Of a DNA stretch of 46,884 nt, positions 33,182 through 43,700 are shown piece by piece (position 1 is the stretch's first letter; every line of letters begins with the position of its first letter). A program made the translations under genes and the position numbers. Origin of the DNA: Nematostella vectensis (taxonomy: Eukaryota > Cnidaria > Anthozoa > Actiniaria > Edwardsiidae); assembly GCF_932526225.1 (NCBI RefSeq), contig NC_064045.1, positions 8,808,138 through 8,855,021 of the forward strand, read 5' to 3'. The notes beneath the pieces are model-generated. The model did no database searches. It was not told the DNA's origin and was given only the letters and a program-made list of their open reading frames with translations.

Positions 33182-36100
33182 ATGTTATCGTGTAGAGTTA
33201 TTCAATCATACTTGACAAAGTTATCCTCCGTAGTTAAAAAATGCTTGCTGGGCCGTAACGTACCCGTATATTCTGATAAAATGGCTTCTAAGACGAAGCT
33301 TTTGTCAAACAAAGTCTACCTTCAAGTGTTAGGAACTTGTTCTCTAGACACCACGCCGTCGCTGCTGTTATTCACGGATTCTCAGAGGTAGGAGCACAGG
33401 ATGCACTAAGATCTTAGAAAGCAAGGTGTCTTAGGATGTTTACCTTTGTAAATTCAAACTAGGTCTGAGATAAAAGTTTTACATCAATTTGCATTTACTT
33501 GCAATTACAGCCTCCCTAACCCTATACTTGATGATGATGATGATGCTGATGCCGAGGAAGATAATGATGATTATTGTTAAATATATATAATGTGTCGATA
33601 GAAATGGTGATTATAGTAACAATGATTAGCTGATGATAATGGTTATGAAAATGTTGAATGATTCTTAAAGTCTTAAAGTTTATAACCTTTTATAGCTTTC
33701 GCTAACGCAAAGGGGGGATGGTGTACCCTGGCTAGAGGCGGCGCATATAGCCAGGGGCCTGCTTGGATCTTAACGCAGGCAAGGCGGCGGCCTGAAAGAG
33801 CTGTAAGGATGGCAGGGCCGCAATGTCGCCAGATACCAAGTTCCAAGTTCTTATTGTTCTTGGTATGAAGGACATGCCAAACGCATTTACGTTTGCTTGC
33901 AACTGACTATAGCTTATATCTGTCCTTCTGGATGTTCTTGTGTTCTCTTGGATGCTTGTCGGGAATGGGATTTTGACTATGTTGTTTTTGATCTTAAAAA
34001 ACATTGATAGTTGCAGCATGAGGCGTCTTGTTTCCAGAGTGTCCCAACCTAGAGACTCAACCATTTCTGTAGTGCTGGCTTTATAATTGTAGTTGGAAGT
34101 TACAAATCGCGCGGCGCTTTTTTGTACCTGCTCGAGGAGGGAAACATCCTTGGTGGTGTACGGATTCCACACAGCGGCGGCATATTCAAGTTTAGGCCTG
34201 ACTAATGTCATATAGGCACGTTCTTTAACCTCTCTTGAGCATGGTTTAAGGGTTCTCCTGATTATACCTAGTGTACTGCTAGCACTGCTTGCGATCTTAG
34301 AGCAGTGGCTCCCCCATCGTAGGTCGCGAGAACAGCGCACGCCCAGATAATCATGGGAGTCAACAGAAGATAGTATTTGAGAGTTAATCTCATATTCATG
34401 CAGGCTTGGGTTGCGTTTGTTAGTGACGGATAACAGATGGCATTTGGAGACGTTAAAGGCCATCTGCCAGGTATCAGACCAATCAGAGAGATTGTCGAGG
34501 TCATGTTGAAGGACTTGATGATCATCGACCGAGTCAACCTGGCGATAGACAATGGCATCATCCGCGAATAACCGCATCTGTGAATCTAGAGAATCAGCAA
34601 TATCATTGATAAATAGGAGGAAGAGTGTTGGCCCGAGGACGGTGCCCTGGGGCACACCTGATGTAACGGGTACCGCGTTAGATTTTGCACCATCGACGGC
34701 AACAAACTGCGAACGATTTGTTAAGAAAGCAGATAACCAGGACAGAGTCTTTCCGGAGATGCCATAGAGCTTAAGCTTTTGCTGTAGCTTCGAGTGCGAA
34801 ACTTTATCAAAGGCCTTTTGGAAATCTAACAGAAGAACATCTACTTGGCCATGTTTATTAAGGATCGAAGCCCAGTCATGTACCGCTAGGATTAACTGCG
34901 TCTCGCAGGAAAAACCTGCACGAAAACCATGTTGTAGATTGGATATAATGTTATGCGCAGCAAGGTGCTTGTTTAGATGACTTAGAACTACATGCTCCAT
35001 GACTTTGCAGGCCAAGCATGTTAGCGAAATTGGTCGATAGTTGCCAGGATCGCTCTTCGCGCCCTTTTTATAGACCGGGGTCACCCTTGCTATAAGCCAG
35101 TCATTAGGAAGCTCTTATGTTAATAAATATAATTGTAATGGTTATGGTGATCATTATGATAATTATTATGATGGAAATGATGATGAAGTTAATGGTGATA
35201 ATGATACATGAATCATATGATTGTGATGCTGCAGATATCTGTGTCATTAATATCGCTAAAGAGGCTTTTTGTCTTGTTTCCTTATTTGTTTTCAGGTATC
35301 TTTTCAACTGTGGTGAAGGAACTCAAAGGCTTTTTAATGAACAGAAGATCAAATACAACAAACTCAATAATATTTTCTTTACAAGAATTTGCTGGGAGCG
35401 ATGTGGGGGATTGCCTGGAATGGCTATGACACTCAGAGACAGCAAAAAGACAACTATAAACATTTATGGACCAGAAAACCTGAAGGACCTAATGAATGGG
35501 ACAAGATTCTTTATTTTTCATGAAAAGATGAAATATGTGTGTACACAGTATAATGGCATAAAGGATACAGCATTCACTGATGAAAACCTCACCTTAACTC
35601 CTGTTGTAATACAAGGTATAAAGTCCTCTTGCTTCTACTGTATATTCAGGACAATCCCTCATATTTTTGGGTAATAAAGATGGTCCCCACATGTCCCCTC
35701 ACTCAGATTACTTTATTAGGGGATTGGAAATTCCCGGTGGTTGGGGGGGGGGGGGGGGGGGGTTCAAATGCCCAGGAATTTCCAGAGGGAAGCATAGGGC
35801 TTTGGCAAATGGTGGATTTGGTGGATATGGTGAAAAGTTAGGGGGATGGGTGGTCCACCATACTAAGCAGATACTTAGCACTGCAAGTAGCATAGCCAAG
35901 GGATAGCGCTATGGTTAATAGTTGATTTGGTGGATATGGTGAAAAGTTAGGAAGATGGGTGGTTCCCCATACTTAGCGGATACTTAAAACTGCAAATACC
36001 ATGGCCAAGGCATAGGGCTTTCATTATTTTCCATTATTTTTGCTCCTTATTATGTCCTTTTTTATACTCACTTTGTTTTTTTAAGCACACAAGAAAGATG

Positions 36101-37783
36101 ATCCAAGTAATGACAAATCTCATGCCAGAAAAGATGAAAAACTCAACAGTGAACAGCAGCATCCTGATAAGAAAATTAAACTGGACCCAGGATTGCTCAA
36201 AGAATCCATCGTGTGCTACATCTGTCAGCTTGTGTCTGTTCCTGGAAAATTTTTGCTTAATAAAGCAAAAGAGCTAGGGGTCCCTAAAGGACCTCTTTAT
36301 GGGAAGCTGAAGAATGGAGAAAATGTTATCCTAGAGGATGGCACAGAGGTAAGACTTAATGAAAATATAATATAAAATAAAATACAAAAATATTACCATA
36401 TTGATGATGATGATGATCATAATAATGATGATCTTTAATGATGGGGCAAAGGTAAGATTTATACACCATATTTATGATGACGATGATAATGGGACAGAAA
36501 TGATTTATTTTTTGTTGATGATGATAATGATTGTAATGATGTGTGAGGTAAGATTTGTATGCAGTACCATATTGCTTTTCAACAACATCCCTCAAAACCA
36601 CAATGTGGGAACTCCAAGTTTTATGGTCTAGAACTAGGACGGGATGTGTGGGCAGTAAGAAAGACTTTCATTAATTAATGTGGTAGAAATAGGGTTCTAG
36701 TCTGATTTTATATTTTAGGCTTACTTTTTTGAAACCAATAAAAAAGAAATTAACCTTTTGCGACACTATTTTTATGGTTATGCTCTCCTTGCTGTCCTCA
36801 TTGCGTCCGGCCCCTAATCTTTTTTTCCCTCTGTCATTTGTTAGGTGTGTCCAGAGCAGGTGACGGAGCCTACCTCTCCTGGCCCAGTTGTACTTTTTAT
36901 TGATTGCCCATGTGTGGACTACATACCTAACATTGTCAATAACCATTCTCTATGCGCCTTTCACGAAGGGCCATCAAACATGGCTCCTGTCATTATTGTT
37001 CACATGGTACCTATGGCTGTCTACAATCATCCAGATTACGTTTCATGGAGTAAAAAGTATATGATATTGATCATTTTTAAACATTGCACATTAAACGCTG
37101 TTATATGTAATTATCTTTTTTTATAATAATTTTTTATATTTTTTTATGCTGTTTTTTTATGATGTATAAAAATGCATTTTGTTGTCAAAGCCCCCGCCAC
37201 TGCATAGTATAGATATAGCTGTCAACTCACCCACATTAGGTGGGTTTCACAAGATTTTGGACCTCATCACAAGCCTAAATTTTGTGAAAACTTTCATACA
37301 TTCTCTGTATTCACCCGCATCGGCTGTTTTGGGTTATTTACTGTATTTCACCCGATTTCTGCCCAAGTTTGGTTGACAACTATGCCTAGAGTTCATTCAA
37401 GGCAGCGTGTGTTTTCACATAAATACAACAATGTGATTAAAAATACTATGAAATGCAACTGTAGGTAATAATACTATAGAGTATTTTACCCAATGAAACC
37501 TTTATTTTGAAAACTCCGTGCCAAAAGTTACCATAAATAGCAATATACTGTTGTACAGTAGTATGATCCTTTCCAAAACCCATAACTACCGCAAGTGCAC
37601 ATTCCAATTTAAGTTACAGTATTGTGGCCAATGCTGTCTTTCAGGTTCGGAGAAAGGACAGAGCACTTGTTGATAAATTCCGAGGTTTGCAGCGATCATG
37701 TTGCATTCCGCCGACAAGCAACTATCCAATGCAAGCTTAATACTCTTGATCCGTCCATCTTCCCTCTACTCTACCAATCCCCG
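33182..37783 (+). CDS. ELAC2: RNase Z B exons 1-5: leader and N-terminal half
   Basis: Exon 1 carries a 33-residue basic leader before the second Met, then VYLQVLGT and LLFTDSQR. Exon 2 starts [12 protein letters not shown] and has [18 protein letters not shown]. Exon 3 begins with a Lys/Asp-rich insert ([10 protein letters not shown]) and then [15 protein letters not shown]. Exon 4 has VVLFIDCPC and VIIVHMVP. Exon 5 is [11 protein letters not shown] through [13 protein letters not shown]. The junctions QR/YLFN, DG(T)/V and the LLSIR (exon 6) position match paralogue A in phase; the junctions after exons 2, 4 and 5 are unique to this copy. Confidence 0.9.
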
Positions 37784-40700
37784 GTAAGATGTAGCTCTGA
37801 ATGTGCTGAATACTTTTGATCCGTCCATCTTCCCTCTACTCTACTAATCCCCGGTAAGATGTAGCTCTGAATGCACTGAATACTTTTGATCCGTCCATCT
37901 TCCCTCTACTTTGCCAATGCCTGATAAGATGTAGCAGACCTGTGAATGCGCTTAATACTCTTGATCCGTCCATCTTCCCTCTTCTTTGCCAATGCCCGGT
38001 AAGATGTAGCTCTGAATGTGTTGAATACTTTTGATCCGTCCATCTTCCCTCTACTCTACATGGCTTCTGGAATTACCTGGAAAAAACTCAAAATGACGCG
38101 GGATTCTCTGCTAAATTACGCGCTAGATTATGCAGAAAATCAATAATTACGCGCTAAATTACGTGGGATTTTGCAATACATGTTTCTTTAAATAATCAAA
38201 TTTTGCTGGATTCTTTACTGAATTACGCGCTAAATTACACGGAATATCAACTGTTACGCCCAAACTACATTTTGTACCGAAGGAAAGCACGAAATACCTT
38301 GAAAATGTTAATTTTTTGCGCGAAAATATTTTAGGCGAGTTTTCATTGGCTCCTAGCCACCAGCCAATTAAAAAAAGGTATTTTATTATTAGTCCTAGGC
38401 CTTCGCGGTTTAGCAAAGAACCCCTAGTCATTTTATTTGTTTTAGAAATTCAGTTCGAAATATCTCACTCTTACGAAGAATATCTGTCTTTTTTTTACGA
38501 GAAATAGAGGTAAGAACCCTAAACGAACACATCAGCTGTGCACTTAAATGTTTTGTCTTTCAAAATTTAGCCAAATTATGCGGGATTATGCGGAAATTTG
38601 TGGTTTACGCGGGTTACGTGGAGAAAGCCAAATTACGCGCTTCCGCACAAGCACGTAATTCCAGAAGCCCTGACTCTACCAACCCCCGGTAAGATGTAGC
38701 TATGAATGCGCTGAATACTCTTGATCCGACCATCTTCCCTCTACTCTACCAATACCCAGTAAGATGTAGCTCTGAATGGCCTGAACCTCAATAATGAGAC
38801 ACTTTTGGACCAGAAAAAGTAGAGACCAAAAGAAACATTTATGCCCAGGGAGGGGGGGGGGACTTCACCCCTGTTATGGTATAGGGGTGGTGCAAGAGGT
38901 CTGTATCCCTGACCCTGTTTAGGACAAAATATCTGGTTATGCTGTTAATGTGGTAGTGGTTGTTATGATGGTGTTGTTGATGTTAACTATTTATTTCCCT
39001 TTTTTTTTTAGAAAAAAGACCTACCCCAATTCCCCATACGAACCATGCCCGGTGCTTTCTGTCTTCAATATCATCTCCGACCCCTCAAACAACAAGGATA
39101 CTCCACGTCAGATGTGCCAGAACCACTCAATGTCCAAGAACTGAAGAACGAAGCTATTACTGCTATCAAGGATATCAAAAAGAGAGAAGACTCTCTGGGG
39201 TTTGATAAAATGTCGCCTTCAAATGATTTACAGACACCAAATTTAGATTTGAAGGCTCAAGCTGTTACTCAAGACACTGAGATGCGACTTGATAATAAAT
39301 CAGAAACGAAAAGTAAAATTAGTGAAACTAAACACAATGTATCACCTGATAATTGCACAGACTTGGAACAGAGTATAAAATCCGAAGACAAATTGTCCCC
39401 TGAAACTCTAAATCTCTCTGACGTTTCCAAAGTCCTGAGAGAAAAATACACAAGCTCATTACTTAATACTTGTAACCAAAGCAACAGCATTGCTGACAGT
39501 GATAGTAAACATGACAATCGTGAAAAAGGTGCTCTTGATTTGGGTTCATCGTTAACAACAAAAAGCCAAGGGAGTGTAGATGACTTTGATTTTGAGGTGG
39601 TATTTATTGGGACAGGCGCATCTCTGCCATCTAAATACAGGAATGTCAGTTCAACCCTGCTGTCCATCAGGTAAATTATGGTGGGGAAGAAAGAGGTTGA
39701 ATTAATTATGAAAAGGGGGGGGGGGTGATTGAAGGCGGAGGGGGAGGGCGAATTAATGGAAGGAGGGGTTGAATTGATGGAAGGGAGGGGGGAGAGTTTG
39801 AATTAATAGAAAAGGGGGAAAAGGGTTAAACATTTAAATTGGGGTAATATTAATGTCACTGTTTAAACAAGAAACCTTGAGCTTTTGTGACCAAATTATA
39901 AACAGAACTAAACAAGAATTCACAAATTTCTCAAGTTTTTTATCTTGATTTTTTTCTGTTTATTGCCATGTTTTCTTTATTTTTCTGTTCCTTGTCTTGT
40001 TTTAGCAATGAACACTCAGTCCTGCTGGACTGCGGGGAAGGAACCCTGGGTCAACTCTACCGTCACTATGGCAACAAGGCAGATGATGTCATTCGGCGAA
40101 TTAGTTGTGTGTTTATCTCCCATATGCATGCCGATCACCATCTGGTATGTGGAACCAATGCCTCATTTTTTACATGCACATACATTGTATTTGGTCCTCT
40201 AGAGGGCTGGGTGAGGAAAGGGGCCCAAACCTAGGTAATGTAATAGTGGACTTGCGCCAAGAGATCATGTGACTGTTTGGGTGGCAAACTATCGTGCGCT
40301 CAGCCTTTTAGCTGTAAAATAACAGCAACATTTATTTTATTTCAGAAAGGGTATAGTTTTATTTAAAGAATTCGTAAATCTCTGTTGTGACGGGCGGAGT
40401 CATTTCTGTGATAATTTTGTTTTGAATTAGCCACCGAAAAAGGTTAGGTGATCTCTAAGCGCAAGTCGCCTATTGCTTAAATAAGTTCTACCATCGCTTA
40501 TTTAATTTTTCATTTTCCAGGCAAGACGCTTTTGTGGGGAGGGGCTTATTTGAAAAGAATGTGCTTTATAACATTGCAAGGAACCATAAACATAATGAGC
40601 ATTTATAGTAATAACTCTGGAAAGGTGCTTCTTCGAGCAAACTATTTTGTCTGGCCATCTGCTTTAAATTATCAGTCACATCTTCAAAGAAAATTCCAAT

Positions 40701-43700
40701 TGCTTATTTTTTAAATCTTTATTACGTAATCGACCGGAAGTAAACTATTGACTAAGCTTGTTTTTATGCCTCTTTCTAGGGCCTTCTTAGCTTGTTTTTA
40801 TGCCTCTTTCTAGGGCCTTCTTAGCTTGTTTTTATGCCTCTTTCTAGGGCCTTCTAAGCGTGTTGCTTCGACAGGCTGAGCTAGCACAGGTAACACCCCA
40901 TATTGTAACAATACAATACAATAAACTTTATTTAACGTTACATTCGTACCCCCATATACAGTAACAGATCTCATTAAGCAGACATCCTACACAGAGGTTA
41001 CTGGACATTAGAAACCAAGTTGTTAGGAAACCGTCGACTAGGCATCCCATCCAAATGGTTGTCTATGGCACTCATCAACGGTCAAGACTTGGTAGTTAAA
41101 GGATGTCAGTCAACCACGCCTTTGCACTTTGTTGGTTTAAAAAAACATGTTCTATGTATTTGCTTGAAAACCTCAAATATACCATTCACAATTGAATTGT
41201 GATACCTAATTAACAGTATTTGATTGAAAGGACCTCAGTTGCCTGCTTGAATTAGCAGACGGAAATGGATGCTTTCGTGAATCGTGAATGGGTTTTGAGC
41301 GGGATTGTAAAATGACGACCCGATTGGCCCTCTTTAACTCGTTCTTACAAAATGGCACCATACAGAGAATCTTGAAGAGATGTTTTTCTGTAAAACAGGT
41401 ATCAGACACTGCTGCTCATACTCTTGTCATTGGCCCTTTGAGAATGCGCAGTTGGCTAACAGAATACAGTTCTCTATGTGAGCATTTGGATTTTAGGTGA
41501 GGTGTGCAATAGGTGTTCCCCGCCCCTCCCGCAGTCCATAACACCCCCCCCCCTGCAATTTATACGATCAATAATGATCTGTACTTATACACCCAAGATC
41601 CATGTGGGGGTTTCAGGGAGGATGCAGTAGCTGATCTAGGAGGAGGGTTAAGGGTTTTACCCCCCCCCCAGGGTTAAGGGTTTTACCCCCCCCCCCAGGA
41701 TTAAGGGTTTTACCCCCCAGGGTTAAGGGTTTTACCCCCCCCCCCAGGGTTAAGGGTTTTACCCCCCCCCCTTTTTTTTTGGCTGCCAAAGGAAATTGTT
41801 ATGTGAAAAAAAGGTACCAGAATAAAGTGAAAAAAAGTATTTCCTTCTGTTGACCCCCTGATTGGCTGATTGGCTCGCACATTTTATTGATAAAACTAGT
41901 ATTTGTGCCTGTGTGAGCCAGACAGCCAAATGTAACAAAACATAATCACCACCCCCGCCTTTTTTTGCCAGCCCCCTCCTTTCAGCGAAAAGCTAGATCT
42001 TCCCCTGAAAGGGGGGTGGTTGTATCCCTCACAACGTTTTAAGTACCTACAACACATAATTCGTCACACTTGTTACCTTTGCTGTATCCTTATCTGTACA
42101 GGTTCATGGAATGTTTCCCTGATTCCTGTAAAGCCCCGAAGTATCTAGATTGTCTTGATGTCAAGGTAAGGGTGTTACTTCACTCCTCAGTTGAGCGTGA
42201 CTGATTTGATCGTGACAGGTTAAAGCACGACAAGTTTGTGCGTGACAGGCTTGGGCGTGACACATTTGTGCGTGACAGGTTTTGTGCATGACAGGCTTGG
42301 GCGTGACAAGTTTGTGCGTGTTGGTTTGAGCGTGACAGGTTTGTGTGTGAGAGGTTTGTAGGTGACAAGATTGGGTGTGACATGTTTGTGCGTGACACGT
42401 TTTAGCATGAAAGGTTTGTGCATGGCAGGCTTGGGCGTTACAGGTTTGACTGTGACACGTTTGACCGTGTCAGGTTTGACCGTGACATGTTTGACCGTGA
42501 CAGGTTTGATCGTGTCAGGTTTGACCGTGACATGTTTGACCGTGACAGGTTTGACCGTGACAGGTTTGACGGTGACAGTTTTGACCGTGACAGGTTTGAC
42601 CGTGACAGGTTTGACCGTGACAGGTTTGACCGTGAAAGGTTTGGCCGTGACAGGTTTGGCCGTGACAAGTTTGTGCGTGTTGGTTTGAGCGTGACAGGTT
42701 TGTAGGTGACAAGATTGGGCGTGACATTTTTGTGCGTGACACGTTTTAGCATGACAGGTTTGTGTGTGAGAGGCTTGGGCGTTACAGGTTTGACCGTGAC
42801 ATGTTTGACCGTGACAGGTTTGACCGTGACAGGTTTGGCCGTGACAGGTTTGGCCGTGACAGGTTTGGCCGTGACAGGTTTGAGCGTTCCCTTGTGATCA
42901 TTTAAGACGGAACCCTTTCTACCGGATCTTTGTATTTTTTTAATGTCTCCTGATTGGCTGTGTCGCTTTTCTATTGTCCCCATGTTTAGATATCAGTCGT
43001 CCCTGTGGATCACTGTGCGTTCGCGTACGGCCTGGTGCTGAGCCACGTGACGGGATGGAAGGTGGTTTATTCCGGTGACACTCGTCCATGCAAAAAGTTG
43101 ATAGATGCCGGTATGTTGATCGAAGATTCGACGTTTTAGAGACAATGTATATTTACCTATTTTATAAAAACGTCAGTGCAAACGGCTTAAATAATATATT
43201 GATAAAAAAATTATTTAAAAAAAAATATTCGTTGCGATTGGAAAACGGCATTTCTACGATCTAAAGGTAATATGGGCTACATTTTTCAGCCGAATGCAGA
43301 ATAATATGTAACAATCAATTGATAATCCATTAAATACCATCGATGACGTATTCCTGCAAAACTTAAATACGCTAAGGGAGAGTTCCTTTATTTTCCCGAG
43401 GGGGGGGGGGGGGGGGGTGAGGATTTTGGGAGTAAGTAAGTAAGTAAGGGGTAAGGGATAAAATTAGTTGACCCCCCCCCCCCCCTTTCAGGACAAACAA
43501 AATTTTCCTCCCCCCCCCCCCCCCCCGCAGCATGAGAAAAGAGAAAAGAAAGAGAGCGAGGAAGACAGCGAATCAGATATGAGCGAGGATTTTCATGACG
43601 CAGAATGAGCGCTTATAGCATTGAAACGTTTTGTTTATTTTAGATATGGAACATAAGCACTTTATAAATATCTTATAGCGGAAACCATGAAAAAAATGTA

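Noticed and set aside
33732-35084. Reverse transcriptase frame as a domesticated host gene
   Set aside because: It is a 5'-truncated LINE inserted antisense in an intron, with no sign of a new promoter or start codon.
35117-35674. 185-codon frame taken as one gene
   Set aside because: Only 35296-35615 is coding (RNase Z B exon 2). The Met/Ile-rich start is ATG-rich simple sequence and the end is intron.
41635-41775. Interstitial telomere repeat (GGGTTA-like)
   Set aside because: The unit GGGTTAAGGGTTTTACCCCC is not (TTAGGG)n and has an equal C-rich half. It is a local minisatellite.
42180-42983. Long repetitive frames on both strands (TGLTVT, RDRFD and SRSNL repeats) that look like a repeat protein
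   Set aside because: The 15-bp unit keeps all frames open. They lie wholly within an RNase Z intron bounded by good splice sites and conserved exons.
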